A stretch of 64,000 nt of DNA from Oncomelania hupensis. Taxonomy: Eukaryota > Mollusca > Gastropoda > Littorinimorpha > Pomatiopsidae. The notes under the pieces were generated by a model. The model had not been told where the DNA came from. It worked only from the letters and a program-made list of their open reading frames with translations, and ran no database searches. The stretch spans positions 156,997,872-157,061,871 of the forward strand of contig CM072511.1 in assembly GCA_036898135.1 (NCBI GenBank), read 5' to 3'. Positions 1-12,975 of this stretch are shown piece after piece (positions within the stretch are counted from its first letter, which is position 1; each line of letters begins with the position of its first letter). A program made the position numbers and the translations under genes.

Positions 1-960
1 TAGCTGTTCAATTCCCTGGTAGCCTACAGCCCAGACCCAAACACCCAAAACTAATTGCAACAGAAATGAATGGTTATGTAAATGGTAGAATAATAAGAAT
101 ATATCTTAGGAGCTATAAGTCGTTTACTTCACAAACGAGTTAATTATTATTGGCTGGCATTCCTCTGCAGGGTGAGACTTCACTCAAGATTGGCTGCCTT
201 CCTTGCGTTTTTGTGATTGCCGCACGTGGCCCTCTGCAAAACTTCAATCTCCCAGCCGTAGTGGTTAGGAAATGTGCGTAGTTAGGAACTATTTTCCTAC
301 GGACTCTTTTCGCTCTATATGTAGGCAATAACTATCATTACAGTCGGGATAGTCAGGAAATATTCAAAAGTTAGTGAATGAATGGGATTGAAGAATAAGG
401 CGCAGATAGCATCCAGTTTACTTCTCCTCTTCCTGATCTTCCTCCTCGTACTCTTCCTATTCCTCTTCCTCCTCCTACTACTACTTTTAACTCCCGAAGA
501 AGCTTTTAGCGAAATCCCTGTAAGTATAACAAAGAAGAGAAAAATGAGCGACGGCTTGGCGCGGCAAGGAGAGCAACCAAACGAAAACTGAAATCTCTAA
601 GTTTTCTGCACACCCCTCACACGCGTACACAATTTCCCTCCTCTTGTTCTGCCCCCAACTGCACAAACACTCAAACATTAAACCTATTCGCACCCCCCCT
701 ATGCACACAAAACCACACTCTCTATCAGTCAAAAGACGGGTTGTTTTTCAAGCAACATGGAAGAGGACAGGAAGAAGACAGAAGCTAAGTTGGTTTTCCT
801 CATTTCACGCCCATTGGTTATCCGTCCCCCCCCCCTCCTCCCCCCCACCCCTCCCCGTCTTTTGCACGGACTACAGAAATGAAATAACGTCTTACCCCAG
901 CCCCCTTACAAAGCCCCTATTCACTGACGTTTAATATTTTCCCTCCCACTCACCTTCCCT
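1..960. other. No supported gene; low-complexity flanks
   Basis: I see no splice-bounded or family-recognisable coding sequence. A pyrimidine-rich patch (420-490) and C-runs (820-860) create short spurious reading frames. Confidence 0.5.
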
Positions 961-1016
961 CTCCTCTCTGTCTGTGTGTGTGTGCGTCTCTCTCTCTGTG
1001 TCTCTCTGTCTCTCTG

Positions 1017-1068
<52 letters not shown>
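961..1068. repeat. CT/GT microsatellite
   Basis: Compound tract of TG then TCTCTG and pure TC units. It ends just before a SINE. Arg-Glu reading frames across it are translations of the repeat. Confidence 0.9.
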
Positions 1069-1070
<2 letters not shown>

Positions 1071-1131
1071 GGCTTCAATCTCACTGTTCCAGAAGTTGAA
1101 GGGAGAACTGTGAACATAATCTCAATCTCTA

Positions 1132-1473
1132 TCCGGGACACTGGATAGCTCAGTTGGTAGAGCGGCGAGCTCGTGTTACAAAGGTTGCGGGTTCGATCCT
1201 GTTGGCCTGGACATAAACTTTGGCTGGGAGCATTGGCCATCTTACTGTTGCTATCAGTCTGATGGTTGTTTCAGTGTCTAGTTTTCCCTTCTTCCCCCGT
1301 CCCCGGTTGCCTAGGATTGTTCTCAGTTGTCTGAACGTCGGACTGTGCACCCAAGGCAGCAAGTAGGCGCCCCGAGCGGCTTGAGTTAGATCTTGTGTCG
1401 GCCAGCGCCTTGAGCAGCTCTTGAGCTGAAAAAGCGCTATATAAGAACGATAAAATAAATAAATTAATTAATA
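1132..1473 (+). mobile_element. tRNA-derived SINE, family A
   Basis: The head has Pol III promoter boxes: A box TAGCTCAGTTGG near 1146 and B box GGTTCGATCC near 1190, with the spacing of a tRNA but no proper acceptor stem. The body ends in a conserved tail (AGCGCCTTGAGCAGCTC, then GCGCTATATAAG) and an (AAAT)n stretch. The same 3' part recurs at 22970, 25000 and, inverted, at 43080, so it is a family. Transcription would be by Pol III from the internal promoter, with mobilisation by a LINE in trans (general SINE biology). Confidence 0.8.
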
Positions 1474-1887
1474 TCTGTCCGTCTCTCCCCTTCCTTCAGT
1501 CTTCCACTCTCTCTCTCTCCCTGCTCTCTCTCTCTCTCTCCCTCCTCTCTCTCTCTCCTTAAATCTTGCCATGAACCAGCTCTAACCCTCTTGATTCCCA
1601 GTCACCATCCACATCTCCCGCACCCACCTATATTCCACACACACCACAGGGGTTTGGTTCACAAGTAGTTAAGGATAGCAGGTCGGGAACGAAAGTTTCA
1701 CCTACGTGCCACATTACAAGTATCAATAGTTGGAATCCAAAGGCCAAACTAAACTACATTATTGCCTACTCACGGATTTCTTTTCTACAGTTCTATACGG
1801 TTTTTGTTAGTTCCAGAGCGATAGATATATCACTGGCGTGGGGTGGGGTAGGTTTTGTGGAGAGGGGAGTGTGTGGCATGTTGTTGT

Positions 1888-1921
<34 letters not shown>

Positions 1922-2184
1922 CGCGTGTGTGCGTTAATGCGTGCGTGCATGATAAGATTTGCATCGTCATTTTCATCACGAAAGTAATAAATCAAGAAGC
2001 TGGAAGAAAATGTTGTGTCGTTGAGACATGATGTAGTGGTCATCCTACACCTTTAATTTGAAAACCATACACCCAAACCCCTGAAGCATACGCAACTATA
2101 CCTGTAATGTGGAAAACATCGCGTCATATCCTCTTTCCTTTTCCTGTGGCAACAAGTGTTTTACGAGTGTAGAAGGACAAAAAA
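1474..2184. other. No supported gene; CT-rich and (GT)n tracts
   Basis: Pyrimidine-rich DNA (1500-1560) and a GT repeat (about 1889-1920). No coding signal recognised. Confidence 0.5.
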
Positions 2185-2204
2185 ATCGAAGAAGAAGAAG
2201 AAGT

Positions 2205-2237
<33 letters not shown>

Positions 2238-2250
2238 TGATGAAGAAAAA

Positions 2251-2333
<83 letters not shown>

Positions 2334-2352
2334 CGATGATGACGACGGCGAT
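2185..2352. repeat. GAA/GAT trinucleotide array
   Basis: A run of GAA units passes into about 30 GAT units with a few GAC interruptions. Poly-His, poly-Ile and poly-Asp frames here are artefacts of the repeat. Confidence 0.95.
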
Positions 2353-2872
2353 AACGATGATGTTGAACATGAAGAACTAGAAAAGCCACTAGTTACTAAG
2401 ATGGCAGTCAGTCTCTGTATTTATATTATGAGACTGTACGTTACTCCTCTAAACCTTCCTTTTGGTTTTTTTTTAAGGGATATAAACCTCGATAATTTTT
2501 TTTACAATTTGTTTTCGTAGTTATATACTTAACTATCAATGTAGATCTGGAGTGTGTGCTACGTTTAACCAAAGAAGTCTGGACCAGGCGATCTTAAGAC
2601 GGTGCGTTTTTCACCGCTTGGGCTCGCTATTGGATAACCCCTCCACCCCCCTCCCCAAATATACAACAAGCAAAGGTATAAGTTCTAACAAAAACACTGT
2701 TACTCAGTAGCTACGGTTCAAACAAATACTGTATGGGTAAAAGAATAGTTACTTAATAACTTGCAAGGTTAAAACCAAAAGTGTGTGGGGAGGCAATAAT
2801 GCATGAGGGAATTGGTCGCGAAGGGTGGCGCCAATGAATAACAGCTGGATATACTAGACCCTTCTACACGCC
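2353..2872. other. No supported feature
   Basis: AT-rich single-copy-looking DNA with no recognised reading frame or repeat. Confidence 0.4.
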
Positions 2873-3038
2873 GTGAAGAAGAAGAAGAAGAAGAAGAAGA
2901 AGAAGAAGAAGAAGAAGAAGAAGAAGAAGAAGAAGAAGAAGAAGAAGAAGAAGAAGAAGAAACAGATCATAGGATAAAAAGAGAGAAATGGAGGAGGTGG
3001 AAAAAAACCGATGATGATGCATGATGATGATAATGGTA

Positions 3039-3102
<64 letters not shown>

Positions 3103-3112
3103 CGACGATGAG
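2873..3112. repeat. (GAA)n followed by (GAT)n
   Basis: Nearly pure GAA from 2875 to 2961. After about 50 bp comes a GAT run from 3010 to 3105 ending in GACGAC. It has the same GAA-then-GAT order as the array at 2185. Confidence 0.95.
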
Positions 3113-3590
3113 AAAAAAGGGGGATAGGGGGGAGGTGCCTTAGGTGCGTACGATCTCAATGAGATGCAGAATGGTTTCCCAAAGTTTAATCAATATTCAC
3201 GTAGGGGAACCTTAACTGATATATAGGAAGAGGACGATGAGAAGCTGGAAGAGGAGAGAGAAGAATGGGGATTGGAGAAATGAGAGAAGGATGGAAAACG
3301 CAATAGGACACTGACCTAGGACGTCTGCTTGGTGTATTGCTCGCATGGTTGGGCAAGAGGCAGACGCGCGCGCATGTCCACTCAGGTGGAAGTGGGGAAA
3401 TGGACTCGCTTTCTGAACATAGTAAACTTTTTCCTTAAACAATATAGCTTGTACTGTTTTCCTATATTCAACACAAGGAGTTGTCCTACTTGATACAGTA
3501 GTTGGTCCTCTAAGTCTATTGTTCCGAAGTGCCACACTACATAGCTGACACTACCCCTACGTTGATCGCCTCTCCACTAGCTGTGAGAGG
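3113..3590. other. No supported gene
   Basis: A 107-codon minus-strand open frame (3212-3535) has no recognisable domain. I do not call it. Confidence 0.4.
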
Positions 3591-3802
3591 TTCGCAGCGA
3601 GTCTCAGCTAGTTGTTTGTAGATTATAGTCACACGACACTTTCGCATATAGGTGACTACTGGACCGATTTATACTGACACCAGCGGGCCAGTTGTTGGTA
3701 AAGGGGAAAATAATATGATCACACGTTGACCAATCCGGGATTCGAACCAGCGACCTTTCGGTTACTAGCAAGACGCTCTTACCAACTGAGCTACCCGGCC
3801 CC
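3591..3802 (-). mobile_element. tRNA-derived SINE, family B
   Basis: Read on the minus strand, the head has A box TAGCTCAGTTGGTAAGAG (3777-3794) and B box GGTTCGAATCC (3738-3748). The acceptor arms do not pair, so it is not a functional tRNA. The body (towards 3600) matches a second copy at 62880-63060 over about 180 bp, including GGTGTCAG and TGACTATAATCTACAA. Confidence 0.8.
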
Positions 3803-4211
3803 AGTCTCAGCTACCATGAGTGCTGGAGTGGACATTGGAACTCTGTGAAAACTGGGTTCATTTTCTGAACAGGACAGAAGTTACTTCTGAACAGTTTTAG
3901 ATGTAAATAAAATACCACCGTTTCATGGTCTTGGTGGCCTATCTGGATGTAATGTATGCGTGTGCAGTTTCTTTCTAGGTTATAAATAGCATATTAATCG
4001 TACGTTCGTTCGTCCATAGGGATCATCTTTGGTTCTCTAACGTTAGACCATTTGAATTTGCAAACGTTTATTTATTATTATCTGTTTAATTGTCCTTCTT
4101 TTATCGTGTGAAAGGTAGTAGAGTTAGAGTAGGAAGCCAATGATACCTTCAAGAACATTCCCAACAATAAGAACAGAAAAAATTGTAATACATTTGAGGG
4201 TGAATTGTGTA

Positions 4212-4212
<1 letters not shown>
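3803..4212. other. No supported feature
   Basis: No gene or repeat recognised apart from short homopolymers. Confidence 0.4.

Positions 4213-4275
<63 letters not shown>
4213..4275. repeat. (TTA)n microsatellite
   Basis: About 20 TTA units. Poly-Ile and poly-Asn frames are repeat translations. Confidence 0.95.
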
Positions 4276-4544
4276 GTATTTTATGTAATAAAAATAATTG
4301 AGACAATTACGACATCCTACAAGATAGAAAGCAAACGGAAGAGAACGCTCATGGCGTAAAAAAAATCGGGATAAAGAAAACTGGGGAAACAAAGAGAAAT
4401 TAACGTATTCAAAAGAAGACAGGAAATCCGCGATCTATAGAGACCAACATCACAACAAAGCAAGCAATGACTCATATATAAAACAGTGATAACGGTATCA
4501 AACGCCAACATGTACCGAATAAACCCAAATACAATGGAGACAAG

Positions 4545-4569
4545 CGACGACGACGACGACGACGACGAC

Positions 4570-4650
<81 letters not shown>
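4545..4650. repeat. (GAC)n(GAT)n microsatellite
   Basis: About 7 GAC units then about 27 GAT units. The 83-codon poly-Asp frame across it is not accepted as a gene. Confidence 0.95.
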
Positions 4651-5153
4651 ACAGAAGGGAATGGGAAAGACATAGTACGATTAAAAAGAGGAACAAAGCA
4701 AGTGATTGTGCGAGAAAGAGACAACGGTAGAAAATAACCGACGATGGAAGAGGAAAGTAGGAAATACGCACGGAGACACACACACACAACAGATACACAC
4801 GCATGCACACACACACACACAACAGACTCACACACTCACAGACTCACACACAAGCGCGCATAAACCCACGCTCACACAATAGACCAGCTGGAAGCAGCAG
4901 GTTGACATGCCCTACGCACTAGAAGCTCTCTAATTTGAGTTATTTGAGACTGCTGGAGGTATACCCTCTTGCCTAGAAGCCTTGATAGGCCACCGAGACA
5001 CTCTGTGTTGGACCAGATCAACCCAAGAAGCACAAGACATCAGACAAAGAGAGACAGTGTTTTTCAACTCACCATCCCCAGTCCCCCAGCTTTTGATGTC
5101 TGAACGCACCTCCACCATTACGTACGAGGCAATGAGGGAAGGGAGACAGATAA

Positions 5154-5154
<1 letters not shown>
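4651..5154. other. (CA)-rich stretch, no gene
   Basis: CACACA-rich blocks between 4775 and 4860, then non-coding DNA. Confidence 0.5.
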
Positions 5155-5204
<50 letters not shown>

Positions 5205-5238
5205 GAGAGAGAGAGAGAGAGGGAGAGAGGGAGAGAGC
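5155..5238. repeat. (GA)n microsatellite
   Basis: Pure and interrupted GA units. They produce Arg-Glu frames in one direction and Leu-Ser frames in the other. Confidence 0.95.
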
Positions 5239-5803
5239 GGAGAAGGAGGAGAAGGTCTTCGGTGAGGGTTTTGGGGGTAAGAAGAGCCCGTAGCCTGGTT
5301 ATGCCCGGGATTTACACAACGCCGGCACGGTGGAGGCATTGACACCGGAATCTGTGGAGAGGGAGTGTTCGCGTCATCAGACTGCCCCGGGTCATTTTGA
5401 CAACCTCCAGACGTAGACACACAGAGCATCAGCGATCACGCGAACCATCATCAAAGAAAGCAGAAATCTGCGCCACCATTCTCGGGTCTTTGCCCACCTA
5501 CTATTACAACACTGGGAAGATAAACTATAGCACATTTAGCTGCAACGGTAAGATTGAATGCAACAATCTAACGAGTAAGATTGAATGCAAGAATCTAACA
5601 CGAAGCTAGAACCAAGAAGATCACTGAATTATTGTCCAGATAATTTTTTCAGTCACAACGTCAACAACGAGACCCGCGAAGTTCGTGGTATATCTCTGAT
5701 GATAATTATTCAAGATCAGCTCTTGCAAGAGTCGAGTCTGTGATTTTCCAACCAAGTCATCAGCGATATCTCACGCAGTAGCAACGATGCCTTTTTACCC
5801 CTC

Positions 5804-5834
<31 letters not shown>

Positions 5835-7285
5835 TCATAGAGTCTCAAGGACGCTGTATTAGGCGATACTTTCAAGGCTTGAGATGCTCCGAGTGGAACT
5901 GTCTTTTGGCAATATTGTAGACCAGGTGTAGCGAGCAGGATCTAAGCGGATAAAACAACTCTCCTTTGTTAGTCAATGACTACTACAGAAGACCTCTTTC
6001 TTCTGACTCGTAATCGTAGACGATCCTGACTGACGTGCTCGATGTTCAAAGGCACGGCAACGTAATTTCCAGTTCTGAGGGAAAGTACTTTCAAGTCTAC
6101 AAGACCCACACCTAAAACCTTTGTTTACTGTCCGTAAGTCCTAATGTTACTAAATTCTTTCAAACAGAAAGTATCTTTTGACTGGAAGGAGAGAGGGGGG
6201 TGGGATTGGGTTTCCCTGTAACCCCTATACAAAAATGTCGAAGTGCAACATTCAAAACGTTTTATGCATCTACGACCACAGTGATTTTAATGATACCATT
6301 TCTTCTCATTCTCTTCCTGTTTCTTTCTCTCTACTTTCTTCTACTCTCTCGTCCTTCAACTTGACTGTCTGTGGCACTTTCTTTCTTCTCTAGGCTGCAC
6401 TCAAGTAACAGACGCCGTCACTTTTAATGTTTACGTAATCCTGGGTAATTATTCATTTCGCCAGTGCCCTCCCTGCCTTAATTGAAAGTCTTTGCTTCTA
6501 GCTCTACCTAGAAAGTCTGTGCATCTACCACGAGAGTCTTTGCAACTACACGACAGTCGGCCTGTACCAAGAGAGTCTATGCATTTACCACGAGAGTCTT
6601 AAGAGTCTTCGCATCTACCTCGAGAGTCTTTGCACTCCTTCTCATGCATCCTTCTTTCCATCTGTTCCGTTTTCACTGCCATTCAGAGCGTCTGTGACCT
6701 CTATTATATCTGAACTTGACTGCATTCTGCAGGTGTATACTTTACAAATATCTCCGATACTCGGTATGCTTCAGAGCCCTAAGCTAAATAATAGTTTAAA
6801 ACCTTGCCGGCGCTGAGAGACATTTCCAGAGTTTGCGAGGGTGAGGAGAGAGAGTTGACGCATGGGGTGACATCTCTATATCATTATCTCTCTGTATCTC
6901 TCTTCTTCTATAATTTCTCAGCGAGATAATACAATTTTCGGGATACGTAATCTCTCCTCTCCTTGAGAGAACGGTGGACGCCGTAGGTTTGAGTGCGGAG
7001 AATAGTTTGGATGGTGAGAGGTGCATGTTTCAATGTAACCTCCTCTTCTCTAGATGTGTGTATGCCCGTGCATGGGATGGTTGTAGCGTAGTGTTAAGAG
7101 GGGAGGTAATTGCTTGTCAAGTTCTACCCACTCGGCCTTTGAAGTTGGGGGTTTCATTCCCGTGTAAAGCTGTTTTGGGGCTCTTCACTGGCTGCTCTTC
7201 TTTCTTCTTCAAGGGACAGCCGGTTGCGGAGGCCGATCGCCACGAGTGGGGCTTAATGAACATGCTAATCAAGGCAGGCTTTTAA
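5239..7285. other. No supported gene; two small degenerate tandems
   Basis: A 28-bp unit (AAGATTGAATGCAA core) is present twice at about 5549-5600. A degenerate unit with CGAGAGTCTTTGCA repeats loosely at 6505-6640. No coding sequence recognised. Confidence 0.45.
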
Positions 7286-8041
7286 CTAAAGTCTAGGTCT
7301 GACGACGAACGTTTTGATTGCAATCACAAGGACAGTGAACGTTTGTGAGTCATGATTAGAATGAGAGGATTGATGCTGCGAGTCGTCAGTAGTCAACACT
7401 AAAACGTTTGATTTTGATAAACAATCACTGCGCATAAACAAAAGCACAAGAGTTGTTACCCTTGCTGTGCCGAAAGTGAGAAAAAGACTATATTCCATAA
7501 ACATTCATGTGACTGTATCATCTCTATTACTTCACAGTTATTTTTCTCGCTCAACGTTCCAAGCGGGCCGGTCCTAGAATTATTAGCCATTTTTGCAAGA
7601 TCTCGTGATCAAAATAGCACGTTTCATGGGGTTCCCATGCTGAATGACTCGCAATCAGTTCGTCGACATTAAGGCATGTTCTAAACGTATAAAATCATCG
7701 CCAATCACGCTGCGAACTGATTTGACTAAGATGACTCAGTGTTCCTATCTTATCCTATTCCATAACTCGAAAGTCGTTGTGGGCATCACAGACGATCGTT
7801 TAATTAGCGTACTCCATCTTTCTCTGTCCTCAGCAACCCTCATGGCTCAATGTCAAGCCAGTCCATTCTCGAATGTTGTCCTCCCACCTCTTTTTTTTTC
7901 TCCCTTTTCTTCTGAATCCTAGCAACGTGCCTTGCAGGGTGGCCTTTGCAAGGCCCGATAGTCTCACGAACTCAGCGACTCGTCATGATTTTCCCTACGA
8001 TTGCAATCAAAACGTTAAGTCGTCGAACCTAGACTTAACAG
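7286..8041. mobile_element. TIR DNA transposon, non-autonomous (family F)
   Basis: The ends form inverted repeats of about 38 bp. The left arm (7286-7327) contains GTCTAGGTCTGACGACGAAC and ACGTTTTGATTGCAATC. The right arm (7999-8041) carries the reverse complements with few mismatches. A second, right-truncated copy is at 25513-25945. There is no transposase-like frame, so it would depend on an enzyme supplied elsewhere. An RTE scrap with its own short target repeat is nested near the right end. Superfamily not assigned; no clear target duplication was read. Confidence 0.7.
7740..7969 (-). mobile_element. RTE-type LINE 3' fragment nested in family F
   Basis: The minus strand matches the last 230 bp of the 11296-12975 element, including the tail ending in GGATAGGATAAG. 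ACTCAG at 7734-7739 and 7970-7975 is a plausible short target duplication. Frame-broken and not functional. Confidence 0.75.
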
Positions 8042-9699
8042 CGGGGGTGAGGAAGAGAAGAAAAAAGGGAAAGAAGATAGAAATGGAGGATGAAACTAGA
8101 AGAAACGGAAGAGGAAAGGGAAGAAGAAAACCCTGCATGGCGCTTGTGGGAGGGCTACTTATTGGTGAAGTCACAACGAGTTAATATGGACTAGATCCGC
8201 CTGTAGACCACTGTACCTGTCCACTGAAGGTGTGTTCTCCCAAGGCCTAGTTTTTCCTCCTTTCATCAAGCAGTTTTACCACATCACAGACTTTTTTTTA
8301 AAGTACCAGTTCTATTCCTTGAGAAGGAAGACAAGAACGAAGAAGGAGGAGGAAGAAGAAGAAGAAGAAGAAGAAGGGAGAAGCAGTAAATAATAATAAT
8401 ACATTAGACTTATATAGCGTGGTACCCCAACAAGCATGGGCTCGCCACGCTTTACAATGCACTAAAAAAAAGCAATAGTATTAGAACAAAATAAAATATG
8501 TAAAACAAAAACATGCCTAGTAAAAATGCTAAACCAGAAGTATGTACATTAATTAACAGTACACACACAGCCACACCTCCCCCACTCCCACACACACTCA
8601 GACGCACGAGCCAAAGTACATGTCCAAAGTACATAGAGAGATTCTTCATGACTATATGATACTGATAACCTTCTAACAGTTTTTTTTTAAGGAGAAGGAG
8701 GAGGAGGAGGAGGAGAATGAGAGAGAGGATGAGAGAGGACGGCCATGACTTCATGCATATTCACTGATGACCTTCTAATGCCTTTACCCAGATTGCCAGC
8801 AGCGGCGACAGTTGAGTCTGTGCAGCCAGGTGCCACACCTCCGAGTCTGTTCTTGCAGAACACTGGACAACCCACGGCTATCAATATTCAAAACAAGTTT
8901 TCAAAATGTCACAAATAGTCTGGATAACAATGGCGCCACGTGCGGTTTCCCCGACTTATTCGGAGCACTGGGCACTTTCAGTCTATACGTCTATAGTTAT
9001 AAGATGGTTTCAAACCCGAAATAATACATTAAAGTACACAATCCAGATAAGTCAGGACATACAAAACGAGTCTGGACAAGAGCGGAGTCAGGTGAGGTAC
9101 ACTGGGCAGTCATTTCTAGACATCGGTATTTTTTCCATAAGGCGGTTTGTAAACTACAATAATTATCAAAATACGTCTGGGCAAGTCAGCAGACCAATAC
9201 AAAAATAGTCTGGATAAAAGAGGGGAGGGGGGGGGGGGCGGCCAGGTGCTTGCAACTCTGTGGATTCAGATAACTGGACAAACGCAACCACGTCTATCTA
9301 TACTTCAAAGTACAGCCCAGAGGACAGTGCATGATGCAACTGAAGTGAGACTGAACCGACAACAGACGGCAGAACAGACAAGGGGGCATGTGGAGAAGTG
9401 GACACAAACCTTGCCCTTATCCTGGGGACCTTGCCCTGTTCAAGCCACTTGACTTCGCCTACGATGACTACTGTTTGATGCACTACAAGAAAGACTAAAC
9501 GTATTAGAAGGTCATCAGGGATATGCATTAAGTCCTGATCGTCCTCTCCCATCTCTAAGCACAAAGAACTGATACTTGCTTCTATTGGGCAAATAAAGTG
9601 GTGGTAATGCCGTTTTGTGAGGTATTGTAACTTTTCGGTGCTTTTCTCGCCACGTTTTTCTACAAGAAGACACAGACGTCACTGGGGAAAAAAATGTTT
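8042..9699. other. No supported gene; dispersed-repeat-like pieces
   Basis: 8391-8460 has the layout of a common invertebrate repeat end (ACTTATATAGCG ... CACGCTTTACAATGCA). Between 8830 and 9220 the words GTCTGGA and GTCTGGG followed by CAA or TAA recur at irregular spacing. A G-run lies at 9226-9238. No coding evidence. Confidence 0.4.
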
Positions 9700-10530
9700 A
9701 ACTAGAAGGGCAAAGCCCACATGACTCACATCCTCCTTATGGAACTTGCAATGACTGCCCAGAAAGAAATAAAATGAAACAGTGGCATTAAAATGCAAAG
9801 TAATACAGCCTTTAATCTTGCTATGCTCTTGACATTGAGATGATCTTGACCTCCGGCTTTAAATACACTCATGAAATGTCAAACTACAGCAAAAGTAGTA
9901 TTATCCCAAAAACAAAAACGGTGACCTTGGGATGACCTTGACCAGTGACTATGACCTTGGTATAACCTTGACCTCTCATGTATGTCTGATCAAATAACCC
10001 AATGTCGTTACATACTATAGTTAAATAAACAGCCATTCCACTATTTTTGGTATGTTTATACAAAGCCTACAAATGACTGACCCCTCAAGATCAACGCAAA
10101 AACGGAACATAAAGATCAATCTATCATCTCTAAATACAACAAGTTTGTACTTTATATCTCTCATTGTATAGGGTCAAGGACACTTTAAAGTACCTATACA
10201 AACCGACTTTAAACAGCTCCAGAGACATCGGGTTGACCAAATAAGCATAATATGTCTCATTGATATTTATTATGCATCGAAGAATCTAAGTTCAATATTA
10301 ATAACCTAGAAAAAAAGAAGAAGTGAATTTTGGTAAAGATTTGTCATTTTTGACTAACTTTTGATTACCCTGTGACCTTGACATCATTCATTCACTGATC
10401 ACTTTCGAGGTCTCTTGGGTAAACATCTTACCAAGTTTCGTTGTGTTAATTGAAATAGGCTCTGAGTACTTGGCCACTTTAAAGTTTTTGCACAGACAGA
10501 CGGACGGACTTTTTTTTTTTAATTTTAAAA
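9700..10530. repeat. GACCTTGACC-rich dispersed repeat
   Basis: Contains repeated GACCTTG(ACC) phrases (9848, 9921, 9932, 9953, 9967, 10374) and a 3' end of the type ACCAAGTTTCGTTGTG ... CAGACAGACGGACGGAC followed by T and A runs. This layout is familiar from marine invertebrate genomes as the end of a dispersed element. No frame is preserved and I cannot name the family. Confidence 0.45.
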
Positions 10531-11284
10531 ATGTCATTTATGGACTAATAAGGATTTATCTCCGACAGATTTGCAAAAATCGGAACAAAAAAATTTGAGG
10601 GAAGGGGAGGGGACAAATATAAATGCCGGAGTTTCGAAACTTGCCTGTGTCTTGGGAAATGGTCGGCGCATTGACAATCTCTTTTTGAACTGCAATGTGC
10701 AGCTAAATAAGAACCAGACTGATGTGGGTGTATGTGCGTGCGTGTGTGTTTTATATATTGTGTGTTTTTGTTGTTTTGTTTGCTTGATTTTGCAGACACC
10801 GTTCCAAGTTTTCTTCCTCTGCGCCTTGTGCTGTGCCGTGCCATCAACATGTGATTTCATTTGGAAATTGAACTCACCGTCTGGTGTCTTGTAGTTCTAG
10901 CTTGACATGTTTTGCTACTTTATACTACCGTGCAGTCCCTTGTAACAAGCATTGTGATGCATAGACTAGGAATACTAGAAGTTGTGGGACTATACCTCAG
11001 GACACAGCCGCCGTTTACCACGCTTTTTTGAGATGGGATAATTGTCTAGGCCACAGGTTTGGAACCCGTTCCAGGCATTAGACTTCACTAACAAAAAACC
11101 CACCGTTCAGCCCACAACTTTGGGACCTGGGACAACCACGGTTATTGTCGAAGACAACTTGCTAAAGACCGCTCCAATCCTCACCCCTTCGTGTCTCTAA
11201 TACTCCTAGCCAGAAGGTAAAGAAAGCGGAGGCATTTTAACCTTTCCCCAGTCTCCATTAGGCAACGTAATGCACGAGGCATGC
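10531..11284. other. No supported gene
   Basis: About 100-codon open frames occur on both strands of 10534-10894 and are mutually overlapping. None has a recognised domain. Confidence 0.4.
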
Positions 11285-11295
11285 GCACCACATGT

Positions 11296-12975
11296 CTATC
11301 CCTATCCTGTCCCATAACCCGAAGGTCGTAGGGGCACCACAGATGATCGCTTAACCAGCATACTCCATCTTTCTCTGTCCTCAGCAGCCCTCATGGCTTC
11401 GCTCAGTGTCAAACCAGTCCATTCTCGAATGTTGTCCTCCCACCTCTTTTTCGGTCTCCCCCTTCTTCTACCTCCTTGCACTGTGCCTTGCAGAATGGTC
11501 TTTGCAAGGCCTGATGATCTGGTGACGTGGCCATACCATCGGAGTTTCCGTTTCTTCACCACTGTGAGCAGGTCATCGTGTTGTCCAATGGCTTGTGTGA
11601 TGGTCTGTCGGACTTCAACGTTGGTGATGTGTTGGGTATAGGAAATGCACAGAAGTCTTCTGTAGCACCTCATCTCCATGCTTTGTATTCTTCGTTGGAG
11701 ATCTGCTGTGAGGGTCCATGCTTCGCAAGCATATAGGAAGATGGAGATGACCAGAGATCGCAGCAGTCTTACTTTGGAATGTAGACTGATGGTTCTGTCT
11801 TTCCAAATGGGCTTCAACCTTGTCAGGGCAGCAGTTGTTTGTGCGATCCTGGAGAGGACTTCCTGTCGAGACCCATTGTCTGACACAATGGCTCCTAAAT
11901 ATTTGAAGCTGTGCACTGTGTTGAGGGATTGGCCTTGTACTTTGATGTCCGTGTTGATGCCATTGGTGTTGTTGGTCATCATTTTGGTCTTCTCTGCACT
12001 TATTTCCATTCCATAAGCTCTGGAGGTGGTGTCAAGCCTCTGTACAAGCTGTTCAAGTTCTTGTTCCTCTCCAGCCAATCCATCAATATCATCCGCAAAA
12101 CGAAGATTGGAGATTGCTCTGCCCCCTATGCTGACTGTGCCTTCGTGATCTGCAAGAGCATCTGACATGATGCGCTCTAGGAAGATGTTGAAGAGTGTTG
12201 GAGAGAGTAGGCATCCTTGACGCACACCGATTGTTGTTCTGAACCAGTTCCCGATGACGCTGTTATGGAGGACTGCACTGGTAGCCTTGTCATACAGGCT
12301 TTTGATGACTTCTATGATTTTAGGGCTGATGTTGTACACTTTCATGGTTGCCCATAGAGCTGCATGCCAGACTCGGTCAAATGCCTTCTTGAAGTCTATG
12401 AACACATGATATAGATGTTGTTGGTGCTGTAGGTATTTCTCACAGATTATTCTGAGGTTGAAAATCTGTTCAGTGGTACTTCGCCCTGCCATGAATCCTG
12501 CTTGTTCTTCAGCTATGATTTGTTCAGCTTGTGGTTTCAACCTGTTGAGTATTATTTTCAGGAGGACCTTGCTGGGATGGCTGATGAGGCTGATGGTGCG
12601 GTAATTTTCACACTCCTGAAGGTTACCTTTTTTAGGAAGAGTGATGACAAGCGACTGGGTCCATGGTGTAGGCCATTCCCCACTCTGCCAGATCTTGTTA
12701 CAGATAGTGGTGAGAGCATCAGTCATCGCTTCTCCTCCTGCTTGTAGCAGTTCCGCTGGTATGTTGTCCACTCCCGCTGACTTCCCTTTCTTCAGCGATT
12801 GCACTGCTGCCTCAACTTCTTCCCGGAGAATTGGGAGGATTTCTTCTTCTTCTCTGCTCTCGGGACATGCTAGAACTGATGGGTCTCCATTTGGTGTATG
12901 GTTGTAAAGGTCAGAGCAGTACTCTGTCCATCTGTCCAAGACTTCTTGTTCTTCTGTAAGGCAAATGCCAGACAT
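11296..12975 (-). mobile_element. RTE-type non-LTR retrotransposon, 5'-truncated
   Basis: 1680-bp insertion bounded by an 11-bp target-site duplication GCACCACATGT at 11285-11295 and 12976-12986. The 3' end lies at the low-coordinate side and finishes in the GGATAGGGATA-type tail shared by all copies in the window. The endonuclease part is absent, which is the usual result of incomplete target-primed reverse transcription. At least eight other fragments of the same family are present (7740, 16165, 27296, 44722, 50026, 50519, 53840, 54765, 56816). Confidence 0.9.

Noticed and set aside
3730..3802. Functional tRNA gene
   Set aside because: A and B boxes are present but the acceptor and T stems do not pair properly, and the body continues as a SINE that recurs at 62880.
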